64,000 nt of DNA from Bacteroidales bacterium UBA6267. GTDB taxonomy: Bacteria > Bacteroidota > Bacteroidia > Bacteroidales > UBA1556. Made by a program: the position numbers and the translations under genes. A model generated the notes under the pieces. The model was not told where the DNA came from. It searched no databases and saw nothing but the letters and a program-made list of their open reading frames with translations. This document shows positions 17,104-28,600 of this stretch, piece by piece. The stretch's first letter is position 1, and each line of letters begins with the position of its first letter. The DNA is taken from assembly GCA_002440745.1 (NCBI GenBank), contig DJVB01000004.1, forward strand, positions 1 to 64,000. The letters are read 5' to 3'.

Positions 17104-19204
17104 AAGTCGTCCCTTCTCCCAACTGACTTTCCACTTCAATTTTTCCATTGGTTGTTTTTATCATTTCCATTACGACCTTTAATCCAAATCCGCTCCCTTT
17201 TTCCTTATTGACTCCCAAAGTGGAATGATTGAAGGAATAGTCAAATATTTTGTTGAGGTTTTCTGAGTTAATACCTACTCCTGAGTCCGAAATTTTAACT
17301 GCGTAAAAATCTTCAATTTTTTCACCTTGAATAGTTATTGAACCGCCGGCTGGGGTAAATTTTATGGCATTGGAAAGTAGGTTGCGGAAAATTGTTCGGA
17401 GAATATTCTGATCAGAACAAACAAGAGCATCATTAATAATTAGATTATGGATATTCAATTTATTAGATTCTTGGTGAGTGGCTTTAATGGTTTCGATAGA
17501 TAAATCAATAGATTCTTTAATCGGTGTGGCATCAAGGGGATGATTGTCTTTATTGTATTGAATTTTTATCCAGTCTAACAGGTTGGTCATCAGGTTGTTG
17601 ATAGTGTCAGAACTCTTTGTGATACTTTGAATAAGAGTCCTTTTCTCATCCACGGCAATATCATCGAAGTTTTCATTTATATAATGCAAAAGCTGATTTG
17701 AAGGAGAAATATAGGCTTTAAGATCGTGGGATAAAATGGATAGCAAATTATTTTTGATTTTATTAACGTCATTAAGAATATCGTTTTTCTGAGTTAATTC
17801 AATATTGAATTGGTGTAATTGTTTGCTGTATTTTTTCGATTTGCTGCTCATTATGATAATTAGGCTCAAAATGCCAATTAATGCCGCCGAAATAATAATC
17901 ATTAGATTGTTAATCATTGTTTTACGCCTTAGCGAAACATTGGCCATATCTGATTCACGCTTCCAAAATTCGGTTTCTTGTTGTTCTTTTTCCAACTGAA
18001 AATTGACCCTTAATTGATTAAATGCTTCTAAGTTGGATTGGTTGTTGATGGAGTCTTTTATCAATTCAAACTGTTGGAAGTTCATTAATGCATCGCGAAA
18101 ATTTCCTCTTAAACTATCGAATTGATAAAGATGTTCATACCCGACTTTCTGAAAATATATATGGTTGATGGATTTAGCTAACTCAATTCCTTTCGTTAAG
18201 TAAAATTTTGCGCTGTCTTTATTTAACTCCTTGAGAGCAACGCCTGTATTTATCCATGAAGAAGTTAAAACGTCATTAAAAGTTGAATTAAGGTTAGGTT
18301 TTAGAAGATAGGCTATTTCTTCAAATTTTCGATCATTGAAATAAACATTGCTAAGGTTAACTCGTGCAGCTTCAATCATATATGGTGTGTTGGTGCGAAT
18401 GCCTTCGTTAATGCATAATTGCAGGAAATATTCTGCTGAGTCGTTCATCTTAAGTCTTCGGCTGTACATGTCGCCAAGATTTAAGTAAATTGTTCCCAAC
18501 AAATTATAGCCATCGAATAAGGTGTCTAAACCCCAAGCTTTTCGCATTGTAGCAATTCCTTCTTTTACAAACCCCATATCAGCCAGCAAAATGGCCTTGC
18601 CATTCAGATTTATCATTATCCCAATAGTGTCCTTCAGCCGCTTGAATAAAAATTCGGATTCTTCAAGATAAAAAAGTGCGCTGTCTAAGATATTCTGCTT
18701 TTTGTATAAAAATGCAATGTCGAGATGGAGTTTTGCCAAAGAATGTGTGTCCTGTGACTCTATGCTCTTCGCTCTAACAATATTAAAAATTTTTAGTGCT
18801 TCCTGCAAGCTGTCCATTCTGGTATAGCAAATTGCAAGATTATGATACAGATTTAAAACATGTATATGTTCGGTTGCTTTTGGAATATGTGGTAATCCTT
18901 GTCGAAAATAAAAGTATGCTGAGTCATAATTGTTTTCTTCTGTAAAAACAGCTCCTCGTTGATTGTAATAGCGAACTAATACATTATTGTTTTTGGTTTT
19001 AGGAATTAACCATGATGCGGAGTCTCTATAAACTTTATATTTTTCTTTATCGGTACGCGAAAATTCTTTTGCCTTGTCGAGATAATGGGTAATTTTCCGG
19101 TCAATAATTTGGTTTGATTGCCCAAAACAATTTAAGGTGATAATAAAACTTAAAAAAAATATGCTTGTAATTCGTGAAAAGTTTAGTGTCATAATTGTCC
19201 TCAT
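17069..19204 (-). CDS. TPR-containing membrane sensor histidine kinase
   Basis: A 711-aa sensor kinase. It has a signal peptide (ending NCFGQ), then five to seven TPR-like repeats in the periplasm (residues ~35-400). A transmembrane helix (MIIISAALIGILSLIIIMSS) lies near residue 440, with a short coiled coil after it. The HisKA domain has phospho-acceptor His493 (LSHDLKAY) and the HATPase_c domain has NLLSNAIKFTP, ISDSGVGI and GSGFGL. There is no receiver domain, and no cognate regulator lies next to it. A second Met at codon 5 (19192) gives a tidier signal peptide and a more reasonable leader after the promoter at 19220, and may be the true start. The gene overlaps the PAP2 gene tail-to-tail. 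Confidence 0.92.
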   Translation of the reverse strand: MRTIMTLNFSRITSIFFLSFIITLNCFGQSNQIIDRKITHYLDKAKEFSRTDKEKYKVYRDSASWLIPKTKNNNVLVRYYNQRGAVFTEENNYDSAYFYFRQGLPHIPKATEHIHVLNLYHNLAICYTRMDSLQEALKIFNIVRAKSIESQDTHSLAKLHLDIAFLYKKQNILDSALFYLEESEFLFKRLKDTIGIMINLNGKAILLADMGFVKEGIATMRKAWGLDTLFDGYNLLGTIYLNLGDMYSRRLKMNDSAEYFLQLCINEGIRTNTPYMIEAARVNLSNVYFNDRKFEEIAYLLKPNLNSTFNDVLTSSWINTGVALKELNKDSAKFYLTKGIELAKSINHIYFQKVGYEHLYQFDSLRGNFRDALMNFQQFELIKDSINNQSNLEAFNQLRVNFQLEKEQQETEFWKRESDMANVSLRRKTMINNLMIIISAALIGILSLIIIMSSKSKKYSKQLHQFNIELTQKNDILNDVNKIKNNLLSILSHDLKAYISPSNQLLHYINENFDDIAVDEKRTLIQSITKSSDTINNLMTNLLDWIKIQYNKDNHPLDATPIKESIDLSIETIKATHQESNKLNIHNLIINDALVCSDQNILRTIFRNLLSNAIKFTPAGGSITIQGEKIEDFYAVKISDSGVGINSENLNKIFDYSFNHSTLGVNKEKGSGFGLKVVMEMIKTTNGKIEVESQLGEGTTFTVYIPLCRNN

Positions 19205-19219
19205 TTCCTAATTAGGGCT

Positions 19220-19252
19220 CAAATATAGGAATGTCATAAAGGAAGAATCAAG
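19220..19252 (-). promoter_or_regulatory. Probable promoter of the TPR histidine kinase
   Basis: Read on the minus strand, TATATTTG (complement of 19220-19227) is an exact -7 element. CTTG (complement of 19249-19252) lies 21 bp upstream, a near match to the -33 TTTG. The leader would be only ~10-20 nt. Confidence 0.55.
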
Positions 19253-19342
19253 CGAGATTCTATTTTCTTTAGAATATTTTTATAGAAAGAAGTTTTGTTG
19301 TTGAAAATTAATTGATTATGAAAAATACATTTTTATAAAGAA

Positions 19343-19798
19343 TTACTTCATCCATTCAAATAGTTGGTAATGTTCGCCATTCATGCCAAGATTTGTGTAG
19401 GTTGTTATAGCGTTTAGGTTGGTTTTGTCCACATAAAGTCGGATGCCGGAGCAATTTTCGTCTTGCATCGACAAGTCTTTCACGTGTTCGTACAAACTTC
19501 GATAAATTCCCTGCCGCCGAAATTCAGGCACAACATAAACAGATTGAATCCACCAAACGAAGCTATTGCGCCAATCGCTCCATTCTTTGGTAATCATTAA
19601 AGAGCCTGCAATTTCGCCATGCAGTTCAGCAACGAAGTAAAAGGCGATTTCAGGGTTTTTTAGGCCGGCCGTGATACCTTCACGAAGCGTATTTTCGTCA
19701 AGAGTCAGATTCTCCGTTTCTTTAGCCATTGCAAGATTGAAATTTGTAAGCAGATTGAGGTCGGTGATATTGGCTTGTCTAATATGAATTTGATTCAT
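19343..19798 (-). CDS. GNAT family N-acetyltransferase
   Basis: A 151-aa single-domain GNAT acetyltransferase that moves an acetyl group from acetyl-CoA to an amine. The acetyl-CoA loop (R/Q-x-x-G-x-G/A) appears as RRQGIYRSL (motif A), preceded by the VYVVPEFR strand. It ends with GIRLYVDKTNLNAITTYTNLGM, the usual motif B with the conserved Asn and Tyr. The substrate is unknown. It lies 21 bp downstream of the acyltransferase-ACP-ligase fusion on the same strand and is probably co-transcribed. Confidence 0.88.
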   Translation of the reverse strand: MNQIHIRQANITDLNLLTNFNLAMAKETENLTLDENTLREGITAGLKNPEIAFYFVAELHGEIAGSLMITKEWSDWRNSFVWWIQSVYVVPEFRRQGIYRSLYEHVKDLSMQDENCSGIRLYVDKTNLNAITTYTNLGMNGEHYQLFEWMK

Positions 19799-19819
19799 GC
19801 TCTTCGATTAATTATTGGA

Positions 19820-22507
19820 TTAAAGTAATGACTTAAGTTGTTGATAATCGGTTTTTCCACTGCCCAAAAGTGGTATCTGTTCAATGGGGATAATTTTATG
19901 GATTTTTGCCAAAGCTGAAAGTCCGGCTTCGCGAAGTTGCCGGTTTACTTCCGTAGCTTCTAATGGAATAGTGCTAAATAAGGCGATAATAGCTTCTGTA
20001 CCGGTATCCGTTCCTTCAACGGCCAAAACTACCTGATCGTCAGAGCCATAGATATTCAAAAGAATCTTTTCGATCATAGGCATCGAAATCATTTCACCGC
20101 CAATTTTGATAAAGCGCTTAAGTCTTCCGGTGATGTATAAAAACCCTTCCTCATCCTGATAGCCCAAGTCGCCTGTGCGATAATAGTTTTTTCCATTGAT
20201 TTGAATAAATGGACTTTCGATGTTTTTATCCAAATAGCCATTAAAAACACTGTTACCACTAACTACAAACATTCCCGTTTCACCTTGAGCTACTTGTTTT
20301 CCTGTCTCCGGATTAATGATAATTCCGTCTAAACCTTTGATGAATTTCCCGACAGAGTTAAGTTTTTGGGCTTCAAATGGATTTAGCGAAACTATTGGGC
20401 TACATTCAGTTATGCCATAGCCTTCGATTATGATGGCTCTACCGCCGGTCATTTCTTCAAATTTTTCTTTAGTCGCAGCGGGCAAACTTTCGGCTCCGCT
20501 TATCACCAATTCAATGCTTCTCAAATCGTATTTGTTTGCATTGGCCATAATCATTTTGAGGAAAGTTGGCGTAACCATCACATTTGTTGCTCGTGTGTGA
20601 CGAATGGTTTTGATAACCTCTTTAAGATTTGTGGGGTTTGGAGTGTAAGCTATTTTAAATGAGCTGATTAATGGAAGCACGGATAATACTGTAAATCCAA
20701 AACTATGGAAAGGAGGGAGGAAGCTGAGGAAAATACTGTTGTGACGAATATTGATGATATGCAAAGCGCCCCACAAGTCGGTAACACAATTGCGATGAGT
20801 CAAGGGAACGGCTTTAGGTTGTCCTTCGCTGCCCGAGGTGAAAAGAATAACGGCTATTTCGTCGATTTTTGTTTTGATGAAAAGCTTTGGCATTTTGGCT
20901 TTCAAGGCACCTGTTATTTTGGTGGAAAGGCTGAGCTTTACTACTTCTTTTTCCAAAAACATAAGTTTACCACTCACGGTATCAGGAACTTGCTCCTTGA
21001 TTTTTTCGTAAAAAGAACCTGCTGTAATGATGGTGTCCAAACCTGCAATGTCAACGCAATGCTCCAAAATCCTTGGTCCTGTAGTCCAATTGAGCATCAC
21101 CGGAATCTTGCCAGCCATATAAGTTGCGGCTATCAAAAGCGTTGTGCTTTGAAGTGCCGGCAACATGATGCCCACATATTTCCCTTTGACTTTTTTCTGA
21201 ATGAGTTTTGATACTACCGCTGTTTTTAAGAAAAAACCACCTCGGGTGCTCGTGCCCGACACATTGTCCCAAGCAAAATATTCTGTTGGATTTTTAGTGA
21301 ATTCACGGATGAAATGTTCCAAAATATTTAACTCAGGGCTCGGCATAATATTATAATCCTCTTCATTGGTTAGATGAAGCTGAGATGGTTTAAGGTCTTC
21401 CTCCGTTTCGATGTTCAGATTCATTGCCATCAAACATAGGTCGTAAACAGTTTTTATCGACTGAATATCAGGTGTTTTTGTGTTGGGAAATTTCGATTCA
21501 ATTTCAGACATCACAGCCACTAATCCTAAACTGTCTAAATTGTGGTCCATGATTAAATTGTCTTCCTTTTTTATGCTTTCCGCAGGAATTTTTAATTCAT
21601 TGCCCAAAGCAGAACAAACTGTTTCAAAGATTTCGCGCGGGATAATTCTGTTAAATTTTGAATTGGAGCTGAGCTGCTGATCGCTGCCCATAATTTTTTC
21701 AGGAAGGTGTCTTTTTAATTTCGGTGCATAGAAATAGTGTTTCAGAAATAGCACATTTTCTTCGCCATTTCTATTATAAAATGCTTCTAAGAAATTATTA
21801 AATTCTTTTCTGTCAGAGTTTTGTGCAACAAGAATTGCTTTTTCTGTAATATCTTCAAATTCAATGATTACCTTGCGCCGTGGCACAAAGAAAATTAAGT
21901 TTGCAAGGATAAACCATAAGGATTTGAGATAGGTTGGAACAAAATCAGGAGAGCGTCCAATCCAAGCGCGACTCCAAATAGAACCCCAAAGGCCACTGAT
22001 TCGCACTCCGATTATTCGTGTATCCTTTGGGATTTTTTTTACGATTTCGTAAGCTGACTGTTTGTTGTAAATTCTTTCGTATCCTTGCCCTGCCAATTGA
22101 CCTGATGGATAAAGCAGAATAGATTTCCCGGAAGATAAAGCAGAAATAGCTGCTTGTTCAAGATTTTTTAGGAGATCGGCATCACGGTGACCTTTTTCAA
22201 TATCCGAAACACTTATCGCTCCCAACGCCTTAAAAAGAGTTTTTAAGCCCGGAATATTATAGTAATAGGAGCTTATCATAGGAGATATTTTGCTGTATTT
22301 CAGCGCTATACTCATTACAATCTGAGGATCGACTTCTGCCTGATGATTTGGCAGAAATAGATATGTGTTGTTGCCTTTTAAAATACTTGTACCCTTTACT
22401 ACTACCCTATATCTTAATCTTAACGCAAGACCATAAAAAAATGCTAATAATTTCATGTGGTTCCTAAATATAATTAGGCGGTAAAAGTAAATAATCTTTT
22501 TTATCAA
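19820..22507 (-). CDS. Acyltransferase-ACP-acyl-AMP ligase fusion (Aas-like)
   Basis: An 895-aa three-domain protein. Residues ~30-230 are a PlsC-type glycerolipid acyltransferase with the NHX4D motif (NHQAEVD, His55/Asp60). Residues ~288-365 are an acyl carrier protein with the phosphopantetheine serine Ser326 in DHNLDSLG. Residues ~395-895 are an AMP-forming acyl ligase with TSGSEGQPK (557-565), EGYGITECSP, YRTGDLG and the C-terminal catalytic Lys885 (GSGKTD). I infer that a free fatty acid is activated, loaded on the built-in ACP and transferred to a lysophospholipid, as in the Aas recycling system of Escherichia coli, which lacks an ACP domain. An alternative start at Met18 (22456) places the acyltransferase closer to the N-terminus. 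Confidence 0.9.
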   Translation of the reverse strand: MIKKIIYFYRLIIFRNHMKLLAFFYGLALRLRYRVVVKGTSILKGNNTYLFLPNHQAEVDPQIVMSIALKYSKISPMISSYYYNIPGLKTLFKALGAISVSDIEKGHRDADLLKNLEQAAISALSSGKSILLYPSGQLAGQGYERIYNKQSAYEIVKKIPKDTRIIGVRISGLWGSIWSRAWIGRSPDFVPTYLKSLWFILANLIFFVPRRKVIIEFEDITEKAILVAQNSDRKEFNNFLEAFYNRNGEENVLFLKHYFYAPKLKRHLPEKIMGSDQQLSSNSKFNRIIPREIFETVCSALGNELKIPAESIKKEDNLIMDHNLDSLGLVAVMSEIESKFPNTKTPDIQSIKTVYDLCLMAMNLNIETEEDLKPSQLHLTNEEDYNIMPSPELNILEHFIREFTKNPTEYFAWDNVSGTSTRGGFFLKTAVVSKLIQKKVKGKYVGIMLPALQSTTLLIAATYMAGKIPVMLNWTTGPRILEHCVDIAGLDTIITAGSFYEKIKEQVPDTVSGKLMFLEKEVVKLSLSTKITGALKAKMPKLFIKTKIDEIAVILFTSGSEGQPKAVPLTHRNCVTDLWGALHIINIRHNSIFLSFLPPFHSFGFTVLSVLPLISSFKIAYTPNPTNLKEVIKTIRHTRATNVMVTPTFLKMIMANANKYDLRSIELVISGAESLPAATKEKFEEMTGGRAIIIEGYGITECSPIVSLNPFEAQKLNSVGKFIKGLDGIIINPETGKQVAQGETGMFVVSGNSVFNGYLDKNIESPFIQINGKNYYRTGDLGYQDEEGFLYITGRLKRFIKIGGEMISMPMIEKILLNIYGSDDQVVLAVEGTDTGTEAIIALFSTIPLEATEVNRQLREAGLSALAKIHKIIPIEQIPLLGSGKTDYQQLKSLL

Positions 22508-22541
22508 TGAGGATAAATGTCAATAGCGAGGCAACTTTCTG

Positions 22542-22549
22542 TAAATTTG
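22542..22549 (+). promoter_or_regulatory. -7 promoter element of giant T9SS gene 1
   Basis: TAAATTTG is an exact TAnnTTTG match, 120 bp before the chosen start at 22670. The second giant paralog has its -7 element at nearly the same distance (118 bp). No good -33 element is seen. Confidence 0.45.
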
Positions 22550-22669
22550 CAATCTGTTATTTTTTGAATTTTGCATGTCTGTTTATTTTTAACATTTATT
22601 AGCACGATTTTTGTTTATTCAAGCCATCTCTATGACAATTTTATTAACTATATACTAAAACGATTTATT

Positions 22670-25600
22670 ATGAAATCAACATTTACTTTGAAGCGGTTAA
22701 TTCCTTTCATTGCAATTTTCCTTTTTACAACCAATCTGTTTGCCGATGAGGTGATTATAGGAACATCAACTACTTCAGGATCAGTATCAACAGTACCGGC
22801 CTATGGTTATTATAATTACAGCTGGTCTGCAGTAATCTATAATAGCTATGAGCTGAATGGTCCTAGTACAATTACTGGTTTAGAATACCAAAAGTCTAAC
22901 TCAACTAGTACGTATTATATGTACAATCAGACTGTTTATCTAGCTAATGTAACTGATTCTGTTTTTTACAATGCAACTTACATTAATCCTAGTTCTATCG
23001 GAGCCACTTTGGTTTACTCTGGAACGATGATTTATAATAGTGCGACTGGTTTTCAGGGAATTACATTCCAAACTCCTTTCAATTATACAGGTGGTCATCT
23101 ATTGGTTTTATGGGAAAACCGAGATGGTAGCTATTCCTCGGGAAATCCGATTTGGTATTATACCCCAACCCCTAGTGCCAATAAGGTTAAATATCAATAT
23201 TCGGATACAGGATTTCCAACAAGTACGGGAAGTTTAGTCACATATAGGCCTAATACAAAATTTGTTTACACTCCTTCAATAGCTAACGACCTCACCATTG
23301 AGCAATGGGTTTATCCCACAAATGGCACCTCTGCATCAAGTTCATTACCTGTTTCAGTTAAAGTTAAGAATAGGGGCAGTCAGGCGCAGAGCAATTTTAT
23401 TTTGAAATACTCCATAAATAATGGTCAAACATGGGCACAGCAAACTTATGGCGGAACTTTGCAACCGGGTGCTTCTCAGAATGTTACTTTTATTACTCCG
23501 GCCTCAATGGCTACAGGTGGTGTGTATCCGTGTATTGCGGTAGTAAAAAATACCGGTGATTCGGTTCCGGCTAATGATACCCTACGAGAAAACATCACAA
23601 TATGTGGAGGCTCATATTCCGGAACTTATATAGTTGGAAATCAATCCGGCGATCATTTTCCTGACCTCAATTCAGCCTTTGCGGCTTTTAATTCTTGCGG
23701 AATGTCAGGGTCTGTGGTTTTGCGGATACGCCCCGGAACTTATAATGAGCAAATTATTCTTCCAAATATCAGTGGTTTGAATGCCTCAAAAACCATCACC
23801 ATTGAATCCTTCACCGGAAATAAAGATGTGGTGTATAATTTTACCTCGACTTCCACTACCAATCACCTTGATAATTTTACAATGAAATTGGACGGAGCAG
23901 AGTTTTTTGTCATAAAGAATTTAGTAATAAAAAACAATGCTACTTCTGCCGGCGGACATGCACTATATCTTCTAAGCGCCAAGAATAACCGATTTGAAAA
24001 CTGTGAATTTCATGGCGAATTAATTACTGCCTCAACTTCAAATGCTTTAGCTACGATATTTTTTGATGGGACTTCATCAGCCCCATTTCGTCAAAATATA
24101 TTTGTTAATAATACCATTAAATATGGTAGCATGGGTATTTATGCGGTTGGACAATCGGGATATACTTATGGTTTGAGATTCGTCAATAACAGTATATTAG
24201 ATTATAATTATTACGGAGCTTACTTTCAATATGTTGATTCCTTATATTTTCAAGATAATCAGCTTTTAACTAATTCAAGTAATAATGGTTATGGAGTTTA
24301 CTTTGGTTATGTTTCAACAAATTTGAATTTGACAGCCAATAAAATTAGAGCTAATAGTGGGTATGCCATTTATATGACTAATTGCCAATTTGGTTCTTCG
24401 GATCGAGCAAAAATTAACAATAACTGGATTTATGGAAATATATCCAGTAGTACACTTTATGGAATGTATTTGAATTATTGCAATAATACAGATGTTGAGC
24501 ACAATAGTATATATTTTGTAAATCCAAATACTTCTTCCTATTCTGCTTATCCTATTCGATATCAATATGGTAGTTCAAATATTTTTAGAAATAATAGTGT
24601 TGTGAATGAAACCAATGGACATGCCTTTTATAATTATAATAGTACATTTTCCACATTCGATTATAATAACCTCTATTCTTTGGGAAGTTATTTGGCATAT
24701 TATAATACAAGTTACACAACATTAACATCTTTGCGAAGCGGAACAAACACCAACTGGAATTCAGTTTCATCAACGGGGGTTTATTACTCCGCTACTAATT
24801 TGCACAGCAATAGTAGTTCGTTGAATGGCTTAGGCTCAGCTTTAAGTTCAGTTTCTGTAGATATTGATGGGCAGCCTCGTAGCTCAACTGCTCCCGACAT
24901 AGGAGCTGATGAGTTTGATATCTTAGCAAATGATGCTGGTGTGACAGATATTACCGGAGTTACCAATTCTTGTGCAGGGACTTCTATTCCACTTATTGTT
25001 TCGTTGAAAAATTTCGGAACTCAGGCCATTACTTCAGCTTATGTTAAAATGACCATAAATGGTTCGATGATGCAACAAGGTTGGTCAGGTTATTTGAGCC
25101 CCGGTGGAAATACTAATGTTTTTCTTGGCCTACGTACTTTTAGTGCCGATACGGTTTACAATTTTGTAGCCTGGGTCGATTCGGTGAATCATACCGCAGA
25201 CCTCAATAATTTTAACGATACTGCTTATCTGAATGGTTATCGAACCTCGCTTGTAGGATCTTATACAATTGGATCGGGAAGTTCGTCTGATTTTCCTGGA
25301 ATAAGTGAAGCCATCCAAGCTCTTTATCAGTATGGAGTTTGTGGTCCGGTGGTGTTTAATATAGAATCCGGTGATTATCAGGGTAATTATTCCATCACCA
25401 CACAGCCTTCGGGAATGAGTTCTGTAAACACAGTTACCTTCCGCTCCCTTTCCGGCGATACTTCTGATGTGATGCTTTATTATAATGCTGCATCAACATC
25501 CGTCAATTATATCTTTGATTTGCAAGGAGTTTCTAACTTCAAGTTTCATAATATTACCTTTAAAGCTCAAAACACAAATTATGGCCGAGCCATTAGTTTG

Positions 25601-28600
25601 ACTAATTCTAACAGAATAGGTTTTGATAGTTGTTTGTTTATTGGACAAGAAACTTCCGGTTCTTATCACAGGCTTATTGAAGTGAATTCCGGTGGAAATA
25701 TCAGCATTACTAATAGCAAATTGGTAAAATCGGCATATCCAATTTATATGTATGGGTCTTCGTCAGATTATCTTGGAGGAATTACCATTCGAAATAATCA
25801 AATCACCGGCTACCAAAGTCATGGTGTGTATATGACTTATGTGGATACAGTAACTATTCAGAAAAATACCATTTCATGTAATTCAAGCACAACTGTCTAT
25901 GGTATTTATATTTATTACCATAATTATAAATTGGATATTAGCCAAAATGATATTAAAGTTGTAAGCCCCACAAGCAATGTTTATGGTATTTATCTAAACT
26001 ACGTAAACTATTCAGGTTATTCTTCTGCAGCCCAGATTAATGTGTACAATAATTTTGTTTATTCCAATGCAATTAGTACCAGTTATACTTCTTATGGAAT
26101 CTATTCCTACAGAAATTATTATGCAAAGTTTTACTTTAATACAGTAAAAGCTGACGGAGGAAGCACTTCTGGTTCAGCTTTTTATGCTTATTATAATTAT
26201 TATCAGACGCTATTGAATAATAATATTTATGCTCAAACCGGTTACGCATTCTATCGCTATTATGGTTCGGCAACTTCATCTGATTATAATAATTTCTATT
26301 CTGATGGCTCTTATGTATTTAGAAATAATTCTTCTAATTATTCTACTTCAACTTTTCCAAGCTATGTGTCCTCTTATGGTCTCGAATCTCATTCAAAAAC
26401 GGTGAATCCGGGATTTATAGCAACCAACGATTTGCATATTTTCAATCAAAACCTAAATGGTGCTGCTACCTCTTATGGTGGAGTTACCGTGGATATTGAT
26501 GGCGAAGCTCGTTCAGCTACAACCCCCGACATAGGAGCCGATGAGTTTAGTTTGTTGGCTCGTGATGTGTTCCCAGTTGCTGTTCAAAGTCCTGCAAATC
26601 CGGCTGCTATTGGAAGTAATCCAGTTAAAGTAAGCATCAAGAATCAGGGGACAACCGGTCTTTTCTCAGCAAATATTTTCTACAGACTCGATGGTGGAGC
26701 TATTGATTCCAACTATTGGACAGGCAGTTTGAATTTCTTGGAAGTTGACAGCTTGATTGATTTGGGAACCGTCAACCTAACTGCCGGAAACCATACACTC
26801 CAAGTCTGGACAAAAAATCCCAACTGGCAAACTGACCTTAATCCGTTAAATGATACCTTGGTTTACTCATTTACAGCAATTCCAAAACCAATCATTGAAG
26901 TACAGCCTGCTTCTATAACAGATTCTATTACAGTATGTAATGGCACAAGCAATCAATCAGTGAAGATTTATAATCGTGGCTCAGCTAACTTAACCATTGA
27001 TATTGATTCATCTCAAACTTCAGGTTCAAATATTGAGATGCTTGCCATTTTGACCGGTTATTATGCAACTTCTTATAGCAATACAAAGTCGGTTATTCAA
27101 ACGAATATGGCTAACGTAAATATCACTGAAACATCAACTTATGATGCAGCTACACTTTCTGCACTACTTGCCGGAAAGGATATTGTCCTCATCCCGCGTT
27201 TGTCAAGTTCCACGTCTACTGTTCTCAATGCTTATACTGCTTTTGGTCCGGTTTTGCAAAGTTTTGTAAATAATGGTGGTTCCGTGATTTTTCTTGGTAG
27301 TCAGAGTAGTTATGCTAATAATATTTGGAACACAGGGCTTTTTACCGGTTCGTATTATAGTTATTTAAGTAGCGGCTATTCGGTTACGATAAATGATGCC
27401 ACTCATCCCATATTTGCAAATCTTGCTAACTCATACATTTATACAACTTATTATTATTCAAGATATACTATATCTAATTCAAACGCCGTAACTTTAGCTT
27501 CTTATTCCGGTACAACAATAATTTCTGAAAGAAGTATTGGACAAGGTAAAGCTCTGCTCTTTGGTTTCGATAATTATTACACTTCCAATGATGCTACCAC
27601 GATGCTTGTAAACGCCATTAATTATTGTGGTAAAATCGGGAAATTTATCGATAATTCATCTGTTACGCAAACTATTGCGCCCGGTGATTCATTGACCTAT
27701 AACTTTCAATTCGATGCTAATGGATTAGCAAATGGATGGTACGAAGATGATTTCGTTATTACACATAATGACCAATCTCAGTCAGATATTGTAATACCTT
27801 GTTCTCTTTATGTTTCCGGTACTCCAGAACTTACCATTAATAAATCATCTCATTCCTTTGGTGCTGTTTATACCGGAGCCACACAAACCGATAGCATCTA
27901 TTTTGTAAATACAGGTTGCTCCAATTTGCATATTGTCGGAATTGCAAGCAATAATTCACATCTTGTGCCCCTTAAAATTTCAGATACCATTGCTCCAGGT
28001 GATAGCACTGCATTTAAGTTCAGCTTCACCCCAACAACGACGGGCTCTTACACAATGACCATCACTATTTTCAATAATGATGCAACTCAAACCTTTAATT
28101 TTTATGGAACCGGTACGCCAAGTCCGGCCATAACTTTCAATCCGAATCCTCTGAATGCAACCATTGTGCATTGTGAAGATTCGGTCATTGTTCCGGTTAC
28201 AATTTCCAACACAGGTGGTGCAACGCTTACAGGTAACGTTGGAGCCTCTGCCACCGGAGATAGTTTGGAGGTTTTGATGCTTACCTATGGATCTTATGCT
28301 TCTTACTTAAACAATCTTCAACTTGGGCTTGATGATCATTTTACAAAATATAATCTTACAACTTCCAATATCACAACTGCCTCACAATTAGCTTCAGCAA
28401 TTCAAGGAAAAGATGTTGTAATAATTCCTTATATAAATGGTACTACCTATTTGTCGGTCTATTCTACCTTTACTTCCACATTCCAAAGCTTTGTGAGTAA
28501 CGGAGGAACATTGATTTATGCCGGTCAATACTATGGTGATTATTTAACTACCTCATCCTTCTTCAGTGGCAGTTATCAAGGTTATACCTCAGGTCAATAT

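Noticed and set aside
20705..21211. 168-codon plus-strand frame inside the acyl ligase fusion
   Set aside because: A shadow of the minus-strand gene, whose domain motifs are continuous through it.
22571..22669. N-terminal extension of giant protein 1 from the ATG at 22571
   Set aside because: The extension is not matched in the paralog and would bury the signal peptide; the start at 22670 aligns with the start of giant protein 2.
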